From assembly GCA_017859745.1 (NCBI GenBank), contig JAFMML010000018.1, positions 1 to 51,847 on the forward strand: a stretch of DNA of 51,847 nt. Direction: 5' to 3'. Under the pieces are notes generated by a model that did no database searches, was not told where the DNA came from, and worked only from the letters and a program-made list of their open reading frames with translations. A program made the position numbers and the translations under genes. This document shows positions 1-7,865 of this stretch, piece by piece (the first letter of the stretch is position 1; the number at the start of each line of letters is the position of its first letter). This DNA is from Planctomycetota bacterium. Lineage in GTDB: Bacteria > Planctomycetota > Phycisphaerae > Phycisphaerales > SM1A02.

Positions 1-2
1 GG

Positions 3-1076
3 GCGGGGGACGGCCAGCCCAGCGGACCTCACGACATCGAACAGATGGCGATGCGAGCATCTTCCGGGCGGTTGAGTGCCGGAACGCTCGTGGCTCGTGT
101 CGGAAGCAGCGAGTGGGTCCCAGCAGCTTCCGACGCCGAGCTTGCGAGGTTCTTCCAATCGACACCGCCGACGGAGGCCTTTCCGTCGTCGCCGAGCGTT
201 CCATCCGGGGCGACGGTGCCGGTCGCGAGGCTTGGCGAGTACACCTTCGGTCGGGCATTCACGCTTGCAACCGCCACGTTTCGGGCCCATTGGGGCCCGC
301 TGGTGATCATGAGTCTGGTGTTCCTTGCGATCACCATCGCGATCGCGGCGCCACAGGGCATGATCGAGGCGATCGGCGACTTGTCGGGGGACGAACGCGC
401 TTCCGTCGCCTTCGCGCTCTTCGGCGGATGCGTGGGCTTCATCCTTCAGGTGCTCGTCGGGATCCCGCTGTCCGCCGGACTGGTCTGTGCAGCCGCCAAT
501 GCGGTACGAGGGCGTCCCGAGATCGGCGACCTCTTCATGGGATTCCGTCGCTACGCCCAGGTGGTGCTTGGGTCGCTCGTGGTCGTGTCGATCGGGGTCG
601 CGGTGACGCTGATCGCCTACATGGCCGCCGCCATCGTCGCCGCCATCTTCGGATTCGCCGGTGGTCTCGCCGGCGGCTTGGCCGGCGGCTTGAAGACCGC
701 CGAGACTTCGGCGATCGGGGCGATCGTGCTTGGACTGCTCGTGGCCTTCGCGATCGCCATGATCGGCAGCGCCCTGGTGCTGGTTCGAGTGATGTTCGTC
801 CCGGCGATGATCGCCGATCCGGCGCTCGGGCGGCTCACCGTCGGCGATGCCCTGCGTCGAAGTTGGCGGGCGACCGGTGGGCGTGGATTCTCGATGGTCC
901 TTCTTGCGATCTTCGGCGGTGTTCTGGCTGCGCTGAGCGTGCTGCTGCTGTGCATCGGATACCTGCTCGTCGGTCTGCCCCTGGTGATTGCGCTGTTCGG
1001 GGCGATGTACGAACTGGTTGTTCGGGGCAGCGCGACATCGCCGATCGCAGCGGCAGGAGAAGCTGAACATGGATGA
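3..1076 (+). CDS. GYF_2-domain membrane protein (5' end cut by window)
   Basis: The reading frame is open to the window edge. The first ATG (45) lies inside a recognisable GYF_2 (DUF4339) domain: residues encoded from base 12 read GQPSGPHDIEQM, then SGRLS, then a W-V-P-A segment, the normal GYF_2 pattern. The true start is therefore upstream and the protein is 5'-partial. After a linker, from about base 230, there are five or six hydrophobic segments, including a Gly-Leu-Ala-Gly-Gly repeat near 655-695. GYF_2 domains bind peptides or partners; the membrane part resembles uncharacterised planctomycete integral membrane proteins and its function is unknown. The stop overlaps the next gene start by 8 bases (ATGGATGA), so the two are probably co-translated. 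Confidence 0.8.
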   Translation, partial: AGDGQPSGPHDIEQMAMRASSGRLSAGTLVARVGSSEWVPAASDAELARFFQSTPPTEAFPSSPSVPSGATVPVARLGEYTFGRAFTLATATFRAHWGPLVIMSLVFLAITIAIAAPQGMIEAIGDLSGDERASVAFALFGGCVGFILQVLVGIPLSAGLVCAAANAVRGRPEIGDLFMGFRRYAQVVLGSLVVVSIGVAVTLIAYMAAAIVAAIFGFAGGLAGGLAGGLKTAETSAIGAIVLGLLVAFAIAMIGSALVLVRVMFVPAMIADPALGRLTVGDALRRSWRATGGRGFSMVLLAIFGGVLAALSVLLLCIGYLLVGLPLVIALFGAMYELVVRGSATSPIAAAGEAEHG

Positions 1077-2085
1077 GAACCAGACGAAACCCTACGTCTC
1101 GGATGTCTCGCGCCGCCCCCCGAATCGCCGCGAGTTCACGCGCCTCGCCGCCGGAACGTTGGCGAGCCTGGCGGTGGCGCCCTCGGTGTCGGGCAGCGGG
1201 ACTGCCACCGCCGCGAAGCCGTCGTCGTCCGTCGACGATCCGTCGGCGGATTCCCTTCGAATCTGCCACATGACCGACTGGCACGTCTGTCCCGAGCGGC
1301 GGTCGGTCGAAGGCTCGGCGCGGGCCCTCGAGACCGCCATCTCGATGGATCCGGGACTGATCCTGACCGGCGGCGACCTCATCTACGACTCCTTCGCAAC
1401 GACGAGGACGCGGGCCGACCAGCAGTGGGTGCTGTTCAAGGAACTGCTGGCCGGGTGTTCCGTTCCGGTCGAGCACTGCCTCGGAAACCACGATCTCTGG
1501 GGCTGGAATCGCGAGAAGTCCGGCGCGACCGGCGAAGAGTCGGACTACGGGATGCGGAAGGCACTCGACGAACTCGGGCTCGAGTCGAGTTGGCGCAGTT
1601 TCGATCTCGGCGGGTGGCACTTCGTGGTGCTGGACTCCGTCGTCGGCGACGGTGGTGCCGGGTACCTTGCCCGCATCGCCGATCCGCAGCGGGAGTGGTT
1701 GCAGGCCGACCTGTCCGCGAACGAGCTGCCCACCGTGGTCGTCAGCCACATCCCACTCGTCTCCGTGACGCCCCTGGCGTGGCAGCGGGACTACGACCGT
1801 GGGGATCACGGTCGGATCGACGGCAGCGTGATGCACCTCGATGGACGATCGATCCATCGCCTGCTTCGCGAGTGTGGCAACGTGAAGCTGTGTCTGTCCG
1901 GGCACATGCACATGATCGATCGGTGCGAGATCGACGGCATCACCTACTGCAACGGGGGCGCGGTGTGCGGGGAGTGGTGGAAGCCTTCGAAGTCCTACTG
2001 CGAGCCGACCTTCGCCGTCGTCGATCTGGCGGCGGACGGGTCCTTCTTGCATCGCATGACCGAGACCGGTTGGGTCAACGCCTGA
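1069..2085 (+). CDS. Tat-exported calcineurin-like metallophosphoesterase
   Basis: A 338-residue calcineurin-like phosphoesterase. The two-metal site is complete in order: TDWH near residue 67, GGDLIYD near 100, GNHD near 139, a SHIP histidine near 225 and GHMH near 277. The N-terminus carries a twin-arginine signal (RREFTRLA followed by an Ala-rich hydrophobic stretch), so it should be exported folded, which fits the tatC gene at 19473-20954. The start at 1069 is preferred over the longer frame from 988 because it gives a clean Tat signal and an 8-base overlap with the upstream gene. The substrate cannot be told from sequence: a phosphodiester or phosphomonoester in the periplasm. It is the middle gene of a three-gene operon with the GYF_2 and DUF72 genes. 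Confidence 0.9.
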   Translation: MDENQTKPYVSDVSRRPPNRREFTRLAAGTLASLAVAPSVSGSGTATAAKPSSSVDDPSADSLRICHMTDWHVCPERRSVEGSARALETAISMDPGLILTGGDLIYDSFATTRTRADQQWVLFKELLAGCSVPVEHCLGNHDLWGWNREKSGATGEESDYGMRKALDELGLESSWRSFDLGGWHFVVLDSVVGDGGAGYLARIADPQREWLQADLSANELPTVVVSHIPLVSVTPLAWQRDYDRGDHGRIDGSVMHLDGRSIHRLLRECGNVKLCLSGHMHMIDRCEIDGITYCNGGAVCGEWWKPSKSYCEPTFAVVDLAADGSFLHRMTETGWVNA

Positions 2086-2092
2086 GGCCCTC

Positions 2093-3070
2093 GTGACGCG
2101 GCTGCCCGACGACGCGCAGGATCTCCTCTTTCCGGAGGATCGACCTCCCGATCCGATGCTGCGCGGCGGGGAGATCGCATCGCTGGCGGCGGACCTCCCC
2201 GCAGGCGTTCGTCTCGGAACATCCTCCTGGACCTTCCCCGGTTGGACGTCGATCCTCTGGAGCGAGCGCGCCGGCCGCAGCGAGGCGACGCTCGCCCGGG
2301 AGGGCCTGCCCGAGTACGTCGCAAGTCCGCTGCTGCGCACCGTGGGCCTCGACCGGGGGTTCTATCGCCCGATCACGACATCGCAGGCGGAGTCGCTTGC
2401 CAAGCAGGCGGGCGCTGGCTTCCGATTTCTGGTGAAGGCGTATCGCGGTCTGACGCACCTCTCGACGCCCGACGTTCGCTTCCTGGATGGGTCCTATGCG
2501 ACCGACGTGGTGATCGCACCTCTGCTCGAAGGCCTCGGCGAGACCTTCGGAACGCTGCTGTTCCAGTTCCCGGAGATGCGGGTTCGTGATCGCGACGCGA
2601 CCCGGTTTCTGGCTCGCCTCGACGCGTTTCTGGGCGAGCTTCCGGCGGGGCCTCCCTACGCCGTCGAGATTCGAGACCGTGCCCTCCTGTCGAGGTCGCT
2701 GGCGACGGTGCTGCGCGATCACGGCGTCGCGTTCGGACACGCCCTGCATCCGGCGCTGCCGTCGATGGACGAGCAGCGAGAAGCGCTCGGCTGGGACGGC
2801 GACGACCTGGCCGGCCCGGCGGTGCTGCGCTGGCTGCTTCGCGCCGGACTGTCCTACGAAGGTGCGAAGACGAAGTACGAGCCCTTCGATCGTCTGCTCG
2901 AACCGGATGCGCCGAGTCGCCGGTCGGTCGCGGAGTGGTGCCTTGCCCGTGCCGCCGCAGCCCGCGAGGTGATCGTCATCGCCAACAACAAGGCCGAGGG
3001 ATCGGCGCCGCTGACCTTGCTCGAACTGGCACGGGAGATCGCCGCGGTGCGAGCGCATCGCAGTCTGTGA
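2093..3070 (+). CDS. DUF72 (YecE-like) family protein
   Basis: A 325-residue DUF72 protein, a TIM-barrel-like family of unknown biochemical role. The family marks are present: LGTSSWTFPGW near residue 40, FRFLVKAYRGLTH near 115, FQFPEM near 155, VEIRDRALL near 195 and the closing ANNKAEGSAPL near 300. It starts at GTG, 7 bases after the phosphoesterase stop, so it is likely the last gene of that operon. The length is somewhat greater than the usual 240-280, because of an N-terminal extension and internal loops. Identification of the family is firm; function is not known. Confidence 0.88.
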   Translation: MTRLPDDAQDLLFPEDRPPDPMLRGGEIASLAADLPAGVRLGTSSWTFPGWTSILWSERAGRSEATLAREGLPEYVASPLLRTVGLDRGFYRPITTSQAESLAKQAGAGFRFLVKAYRGLTHLSTPDVRFLDGSYATDVVIAPLLEGLGETFGTLLFQFPEMRVRDRDATRFLARLDAFLGELPAGPPYAVEIRDRALLSRSLATVLRDHGVAFGHALHPALPSMDEQREALGWDGDDLAGPAVLRWLLRAGLSYEGAKTKYEPFDRLLEPDAPSRRSVAEWCLARAAAAREVIVIANNKAEGSAPLTLLELAREIAAVRAHRSL

Positions 3071-3112
3071 CGGTCTCCGGTGAAGCGGGTCTCGATCGAA
3101 GCAAGAGGCCGA

Positions 3113-3583
3113 TCAGACGCCGCGGGCATCCTTCGACGGCCGCGCCTTGAGAATGCCGATCGTCGCCAGCAGACTTGCCAGGATCATCGCGAGGAAGAGC
3201 AGGACGTTCGCGAACGGCTTCTCGCCGGCCTGCCAGCCGGTGAAACGCCCCCAGCCGACGATCGCGTAGGCGACGCCGAAGACCGCCGGCAGCAGCATGC
3301 CCAGATGGATGCCGATCATGCCGAGGACCTTCGATCGATCGATCATGCGGCTCATCCAGGCCATCGCCAGCATCAGCAGTGCCGGTCCGATCGTGAAGAT
3401 GAGGGGCGTGAGAGAAGGCGCGGACGACTTGCCGTCGCCGGCCTCGGCTTGCGCAACGGCGGCCGCCTCGCCCCAGGCCAGTCCGAACCCGATCAGGCCC
3501 AGTACGACAAGCGTGATCGCGTAGACGGTCATGCGGCGGGCGGCGGTGCCGGCGGGATTGGGCGTGTTGGTGGGGCTCTGCAT
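3113..3583 (-). CDS. Small four-helix membrane protein, unknown
   Basis: A 156-residue protein with about four hydrophobic segments: after a short polar N-terminus, a helix ending in LGLIGFGLAWG, then two central helices around the SRMIDRSKV turn, and a last one before a basic tail. I recognise no domain. The ATG at 3583 is chosen over the upstream in-frame start (3649), because the longer form would add a basic, non-homologous-looking leader. A -10-like TACAGT also lies only 6 bases upstream of this ATG. It is divergent from the HAD gene at 3640 and convergent with the DUF72 gene. Confidence 0.65.
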   Translation of the reverse strand: MQSPTNTPNPAGTAARRMTVYAITLVVLGLIGFGLAWGEAAAVAQAEAGDGKSSAPSLTPLIFTIGPALLMLAMAWMSRMIDRSKVLGMIGIHLGMLLPAVFGVAYAIVGWGRFTGWQAGEKPFANVLLFLAMILASLLATIGILKARPSKDARGV

Positions 3584-3589
3584 GGGCAG

Positions 3590-3595
3590 ACTGTA
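3590..3595 (-). promoter_or_regulatory. -10-like box TACAGT, 6 bases before start codon
   Basis: Read on the minus strand, TACAGT ends 6 bases before the ATG at 3583. If used as a -10 element, transcription would begin at or next to the start codon, giving a leaderless mRNA. No clear -35 is visible. Confidence 0.4.
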
Positions 3596-3626
3596 GGTCG
3601 GGATGGCGAATCGGCGCCGTCGTGCG

Positions 3627-3632
3627 GACAAT
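3627..3632 (+). promoter_or_regulatory. -10-like box GACAAT, 7 bases before start codon
   Basis: GACAAT lies 7 bases upstream of the ATG at 3640. It is a weaker match than the TAnnnT boxes elsewhere in the window, but in the same position relative to the start. No Shine-Dalgarno sequence is present. Confidence 0.3.
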
Positions 3633-3639
3633 GCCGGCC

Positions 3640-4323
3640 ATGGATCCAATCAACGCACGGGCCGCGATCTTCGATCTCGACGGCACCCTCGTCGACTCGC
3701 ACGACGCCCACTTCGAGGCCTGGACGATCGTCGCTCGGGAGATCGGCCACGCGCTCACCGCCGAGCAGTTTCGATCGCAGTTCGGTCGCACCAACCCGCC
3801 GATCATCCGCGAACTGCTCGAGTGGACCGGCGCCCCACCGCCCGACGACGACCGCATCGCCCAACTCGCCGAACGCAAGGAGTCGCTGTTCCGGGAACGC
3901 ATCGCGCAGTCCTTCCCGGTGATGCCGGGCGGTCCGGCGCTCCTCGCCTCGCTGCGGGGGGCCGGATGGCGACTCGCGGTGGGCTCCTCGGCCCCGCCGG
4001 CGAACGTCGCCGCCTCGATCGAGGGCCTCGATGCGGACGAACTCTTCGAGGCGTCGATCACCGGAGACGACGTCCGGCACGGCAAGCCGGACCCCGAGGT
4101 CTTCCTGCTTGCAGCCAGCCGACTCGGCGTCCCGTGCGACCGATGCGTGGTGTTCGAGGACGCTCCGGCCGGCATCGAGGCCGCTCGCCGCGCCGGGATG
4201 GCCTGCGTGGGTCTCGCCTCGAAGGGGCGGACCCGCGAGGAACTGGCTGCCGCCGACCTCGTCGTCGATGCCCTCGAAGCGCTGTCTCCCGAACTGATCG
4301 AGGGCCTGCTTGGTTCCAAGTAG
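3640..4323 (+). CDS. HAD-superfamily phosphatase, beta-phosphoglucomutase-like
   Basis: A 227-residue HAD subfamily IA protein. Motif I is FDLDGTLVDSH near residue 8 (nucleophile and acid Asp), motif II is VGSSAPPAN near 115, motif III Lys is in GKPDPEVF near 150, and motif IV is FEDAPAGIEAARRAG near 172. The helical cap between motifs I and II is of the size seen in beta-phosphoglucomutase and small sugar- or polyol-phosphate phosphatases; the exact substrate cannot be read off. Start 3640 is preferred over 3622 because the protein then begins just before the first beta strand. It is followed 30 bases later by a sulfotransferase gene. Confidence 0.88.
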   Translation: MDPINARAAIFDLDGTLVDSHDAHFEAWTIVAREIGHALTAEQFRSQFGRTNPPIIRELLEWTGAPPPDDDRIAQLAERKESLFRERIAQSFPVMPGGPALLASLRGAGWRLAVGSSAPPANVAASIEGLDADELFEASITGDDVRHGKPDPEVFLLAASRLGVPCDRCVVFEDAPAGIEAARRAGMACVGLASKGRTREELAAADLVVDALEALSPELIEGLLGSK

Positions 4324-4340
4324 GTTCGCGGCAGGACCGA

Positions 4341-4346
4341 TAGAGT
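4341..4346 (+). promoter_or_regulatory. -10-like box TAGAGT, 7 bases before start codon
   Basis: GATAGAGT sits so that the hexamer ends 7 bases before the ATG at 4354. A start site at the usual distance would coincide with the start codon (leaderless). The same word recurs at 40428 upstream of the ABC exporter. Confidence 0.45.
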
Positions 4347-4353
4347 CCGAGCG

Positions 4354-5241
4354 ATGCCCGAATCGGAACCCAACCTCCGCGAGTCTGCCGACTCGACCGT
4401 CCCGCCCGGCGGTGGGTTTCGGGTTCGGACCATGGCCATGGCTCCGGTACTGCTCGTGGGCGCGCCGCGCAGCGGGACCACCTGGCTCCAGCGAACCCTC
4501 CTGAGCCTTCCGGAGTGCTGCGGCGGCCAGGAGTCGCACGCCCTCTGCACGGTCGCGAAGGTGGTCGAGGACTTCGATCGCAAGGCCGCGATGGAGCGGC
4601 CGCATGGGCTGGCGGCTCACCTCACCAGGCCCGAACTGATCGAGCAGATGCGATGCTTCTGGCTCGCGACGATGACCCCGTCCATCGCCGCGGCACCGAC
4701 GGCGGTCCGACTTCTCGAGAAGACTCCGGACCATGCGGTGCATCTCGACCTCGCGCGCGAACTGCTGCCCGAAGCCCGGGTGATCCATCTCGTGCGCGAC
4801 CCCTGCGACGTCGTCGCGAGCCTGATGTCGGCGAGTCGGCGATCGTGGGGCGCGGGTTGGGCGCCCGCCACGGTCGAGTCCGCCACGAGTCGATGGATCG
4901 AATGTGTCGATGCTGCGGAGGCGTCCGGGGCACGCTTCGACTCCGGTCGGTTCCTGACGATCCGCTACGAGGACCTGCAGCGCGATCCCCGGACCGCGTT
5001 CACGAGCATCCTGCGACTTCTCGAGCTTCCCATGGATCGCGTCGAAGCGTTGAAGATCGCCTCGGAGTCGGGCGGCGCGGAGATCCCGCTCTTCGGGCAG
5101 CTCGCCGAACGTTCCTCGGAGGAGCCGGCCGGCTTCCTCGGCGGCTCGACGCCGCTTGGGCCGTGGGCGCGCCGCAAGGTGATGCGGCTGGTGGGAGATC
5201 GGTACTCGACGCTTGGCGTCGCGCCGAGGTCGGGTTCATGA
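4354..5241 (+). CDS. PAPS-dependent sulfotransferase family protein
   Basis: A 295-residue sulfotransferase (Sulfotransfer family). The 5'-phosphosulfate loop is VGAPRSGTTWLQ near residue 34, and the 3'-phosphate binding segment is HLVRDPCDVVASLM near 148. It is expected to transfer sulfate from PAPS to a carbohydrate, lipid or protein. The stop overlaps the start of the glycosyltransferase gene (ATGA at 5238), so the two are translationally coupled and probably act on the same glycan. A -10-like box is placed 7 bases upstream. Family is firm; acceptor unknown. Confidence 0.88.
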   Translation: MPESEPNLRESADSTVPPGGGFRVRTMAMAPVLLVGAPRSGTTWLQRTLLSLPECCGGQESHALCTVAKVVEDFDRKAAMERPHGLAAHLTRPELIEQMRCFWLATMTPSIAAAPTAVRLLEKTPDHAVHLDLARELLPEARVIHLVRDPCDVVASLMSASRRSWGAGWAPATVESATSRWIECVDAAEASGARFDSGRFLTIRYEDLQRDPRTAFTSILRLLELPMDRVEALKIASESGGAEIPLFGQLAERSSEEPAGFLGGSTPLGPWARRKVMRLVGDRYSTLGVAPRSGS

Positions 5242-6176
5242 CGTCGGCATCGGCACCACGATTCGCCGTCGTCCTCATCGTGCTCGACGGCGAACGATTC
5301 CTCGCCGAGGCGATCGACAGCGTGCTCGCCCAGTCCGTCGAGGATTGGGAACTCGTCGTCGTCGACGACGGGTCTCGCGATGCGACGCCGAAGATCATTG
5401 CGGAGTACGAGTCGAGAGATCCTCGCGTCCGAGGCATCGCGCACGCCGATCGGCGAAACCTCGGCATGAGCGCATCCCGCAACGCCGGGGTCGCGGCGAC
5501 CTGCGCCGCACGCGTGGTGCTTCTCGACCACGACGACGCGTTCGAGCCGCGCAAGCTCGAGGTGCTTGGGGCGCTTCTCGACGAACGACCCGAGGCGATG
5601 GCCGCGTTCGGCCCGAATCTCCGGTGGCGGTCCTGGAGGCCGGGATCGGACGAAGTCGACCTCGTTCAGGATCTCGGCGCCGCTTCCGGCATGCTCCCGC
5701 CGCCCGGGACGCTGCCCGTCTTCCTGACGAGGTCCGACGCCACGCCGCTTGGTCCGATGTTGCGTCGCGAGGCGTTCGAGTCGGTCGGCGGCTACGACCC
5801 GGCCTTTCGCGGGATGCACGAGGACCAGGCGTTCTTCGCGCGACTCATGCTCCGGCATCCCATTGCGCTGTGCGACGAGGTTCTGCACCGCTACCGCATG
5901 CACGAGGACTCCTGCGTCGCCGCAGCCCATCGGTCGGGTACCGCTCTGGCGGCGCGGCGTCGGTATCTCGACTGGCTCGAGGAGGAGCTCGAACGCTCGC
6001 CTCGTGCCGGCGATGCGGAGTTGCGTGCCGCCATCGTCGCAGCGAGACCGTCACGTCGCGCCGTCCTGTCGGCGCGCCTGCACGGGATCGCCCTCAGCCT
6101 GAAGGCGGGGCCTCCTCGGCGGGGTCGAGATCCTCGAGCAGCCGATTCCAACGGCTCCCCGCAAGGTCCCGCGTGA
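5238..6176 (+). CDS. Family 2 glycosyltransferase
   Basis: A 312-residue GT-A fold, family 2 glycosyltransferase. The N-terminal nucleotide-binding segment includes LAEAIDSVLAQSVEDWELV and VVVDDGSRDATP near residues 28-48. The DxD-type metal site is LLDHDDAF near 95, and the acceptor-side GMHEDQAFF is near 194. It uses a nucleotide-activated sugar; donor and acceptor are unknown. The start at 5238 overlaps the sulfotransferase stop. Its last 83 bases overlap the 3' end of the opposing sulfotransferase gene, an unusually long convergent overlap. No membrane helix is seen, so it is likely cytoplasmic or peripheral. Confidence 0.9.
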   Translation: MTSASAPRFAVVLIVLDGERFLAEAIDSVLAQSVEDWELVVVDDGSRDATPKIIAEYESRDPRVRGIAHADRRNLGMSASRNAGVAATCAARVVLLDHDDAFEPRKLEVLGALLDERPEAMAAFGPNLRWRSWRPGSDEVDLVQDLGAASGMLPPPGTLPVFLTRSDATPLGPMLRREAFESVGGYDPAFRGMHEDQAFFARLMLRHPIALCDEVLHRYRMHEDSCVAAAHRSGTALAARRRYLDWLEEELERSPRAGDAELRAAIVAARPSRRAVLSARLHGIALSLKAGPPRRGRDPRAADSNGSPQGPA

Positions 6177-6837
6177 GGCGATCGAAGTCCACGACCGCCT
6201 CGCGCAGGTCGGTCCCGGTGTTCTTGAGCACGCCGCTCGAGAGCGGTCGCGGCGCGACGCCGACGTGCTGCTGCACGCGACGCAGCAGGCCTTCCGGATC
6301 GTGGACGACCTCGGCGTAGTCCACTTCGAGCACCGGCGCCGCCAGCGAACCGATGTAGTCGGCGAGCGTCGCGACGGCGGTGGCGCACTCGTCGATCGTC
6401 GCGAGCAGGACGTCGATCTCGACATCGAGCGGCGGAAGGGCTCGAACGCCGTCGGCGCGGTTCCAGCGGCCGGTCCGGCGATGCAGACGCCTCGCGTTGA
6501 TCGTGGAGATCGCCAGTCGCAGCAGATCGCGTCGAACCATGTGGACGACCGCGACCTCCGTGCCGATCGCCGCCCGCAGCGCGTCGAGGTCGGCGACGTC
6601 CTTCAGCTTGGTCTTGAATCCGCGGCTCTCTCCCGGCGCGGGAGGGTTCCCCAGACGTTCCTCGACGAGGCGACGCTGCGCGTCGGGCGTCTGTGCCACG
6701 AGGATCTCGCCTCGCACGTCGATGCGCGGATGACCGTCGAGCGCCGAGACCAGCCACGAACTGCCGGTCCTTCCCGGGAAGAGGATGACGAAGCGGCTCC
6801 CGCGGCTCGCCGGCCTGGATTCCGCGGAATCACCCAT
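6094..6837 (-). CDS. Sulfotransferase family protein (Stf0-like)
   Basis: A 247-residue protein beginning with the PAPS-binding loop FPGRTGSSWLVSALDGHP near residue 20. The second binding segment, HMVRRDLLRLAIS, is near 100, a pattern like the Stf0-type sulfotransferases. It is diverged from the sulfotransferase at 4354, so it is not a recent duplicate. Its start overlaps the DnaJ-type gene stop by 8 bases, which places it second in that minus-strand operon. Its 3' end runs 83 bases into the opposing glycosyltransferase gene. Acceptor unknown. Confidence 0.75.
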   Translation of the reverse strand: MGDSAESRPASRGSRFVILFPGRTGSSWLVSALDGHPRIDVRGEILVAQTPDAQRRLVEERLGNPPAPGESRGFKTKLKDVADLDALRAAIGTEVAVVHMVRRDLLRLAISTINARRLHRRTGRWNRADGVRALPPLDVEIDVLLATIDECATAVATLADYIGSLAAPVLEVDYAEVVHDPEGLLRRVQQHVGVAPRPLSSGVLKNTGTDLREAVVDFDRLTRDLAGSRWNRLLEDLDPAEEAPPSG

Positions 6838-7765
6838 CGGACCACGGCGCTCCGGCGCGGGGATCGGGAAGACGGGTCGCCATCGACTCCAGCGCGGCCC
6901 GATCCTGCTCGTCGAGCTCCTTCGGGGCGGTGATCGAGATCGCCACCAGCAGATCGCCGGTGGCGCCCTTGGCGTCGGTGATGCCCTTGCCCCTCAGACG
7001 CAGTCTCGCGCCGCTCGAGGTGCCTGCGGGGATCTTGAGGCTCGCGCGACCTTCCAGCAGCGGCACCTCGATCGATGTGCCGAGCGCCGCCTCGGCGATC
7101 GTGATCGGCACCTTCATCGAGAGGTCGAGGCCTTCTCGTTCGAACCACGGGTGCCGTCCCACCCGCACCGACAGGATGAGGTCGCCCCGAGGCCCGCCGT
7201 GGATGCCCGACTCGCCCCGGCCCCGCACCCGAAGTCGGGTTCCATCGGCGACGCCCGAGGGAATTCGAACGTCGATGGTCTCGGTCGAGCCGTCGACGCC
7301 GCGCAGACGAAGCTGCTCGCTTCCGCCCTTCGCCGCGACCGCGAAGCCGATCGCGAGCTCATGTTCCCGATCACGACCCTGCGCCGGCCGAGGCGTGCGA
7401 CTCCGACGTCCTCCTGCGACACCAGGGGAACCGCCGCCGAAGGCGTCTCCGAAGATGTCTCCGAAGATGTCCCGCATCGCGTCGGGATCCATCTCCTGCC
7501 AAGAGGCGCCGCCGGCGCCCGGCCCTCCACCCATCTCCGCTTCGAGACCGGCGTGGCCGAAACGGTCGTACTTCTTGCGCTTCTCTGGATCCTTGAGGAC
7601 CTCGTAGGCCTGCTGGACCTCGTTGAACCGCTCGCCGGCGCCGGGATCCTTGTTCAGATCCGGGTGGAACTGCCGTGCGAGGCGGCGATGGGCGGAGCGG
7701 ATCTCGTCGTCGCTCGCCGACCGGGTGACGCCGAGGGTCTCGTAGTAGTCGCGTGCTGCGGCCAT
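6830..7765 (-). CDS. DnaJ/CbpA-type co-chaperone
   Basis: A 311-residue Hsp40. The J domain fills residues 4-70, with DYYETLGV, the HPD triad in RQFHPDLN and the KYDRFGH end. A Gly-rich linker follows, then the two C-terminal substrate-binding beta domains, which include VRIPSGVADGTRLRVRG and, in the second, KIPAGTSSGARLRLRGKG. There is no CxxCxGxG zinc finger, so it is CbpA-like rather than true DnaJ. It stimulates DnaK ATPase and delivers clients. An SD-like CAGGAG and a TATACT box (7795-7800) precede the ATG. Confidence 0.93.
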   Translation of the reverse strand: MAAARDYYETLGVTRSASDDEIRSAHRRLARQFHPDLNKDPGAGERFNEVQQAYEVLKDPEKRKKYDRFGHAGLEAEMGGGPGAGGASWQEMDPDAMRDIFGDIFGDAFGGGSPGVAGGRRSRTPRPAQGRDREHELAIGFAVAAKGGSEQLRLRGVDGSTETIDVRIPSGVADGTRLRVRGRGESGIHGGPRGDLILSVRVGRHPWFEREGLDLSMKVPITIAEAALGTSIEVPLLEGRASLKIPAGTSSGARLRLRGKGITDAKGATGDLLVAISITAPKELDEQDRAALESMATRLPDPRAGAPWSDG

Positions 7766-7794
7766 GCCGCGGGGGCTCCTGCAGGAAGGGGCGA

Positions 7795-7800
7795 AGTATA
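7795..7800 (-). promoter_or_regulatory. -10-like box TATACT for the DnaJ-type gene
   Basis: On the minus strand TATACT lies 29 bases before the ATG at 7765, leaving a short leader that holds the SD-like CAGGAG. It is divergent to the TAGCAT box at 7854. Confidence 0.45.
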
Positions 7801-7853
7801 GGAGCCGCCCACCGGCGAATCCCCGCGGAGGCTCTCGATCGCGATCCCGCGGC

Positions 7854-7859
7854 TAGCAT
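7854..7859 (+). promoter_or_regulatory. -10-like box TAGCAT, 6 bases before start codon
   Basis: TAGCAT ends 6 bases before the GTG at 7866, consistent with a leaderless message. The same hexamer is the proposed -10 of the respiratory operon at 25548. Confidence 0.45.
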
Positions 7860-7865
7860 CGCGCC

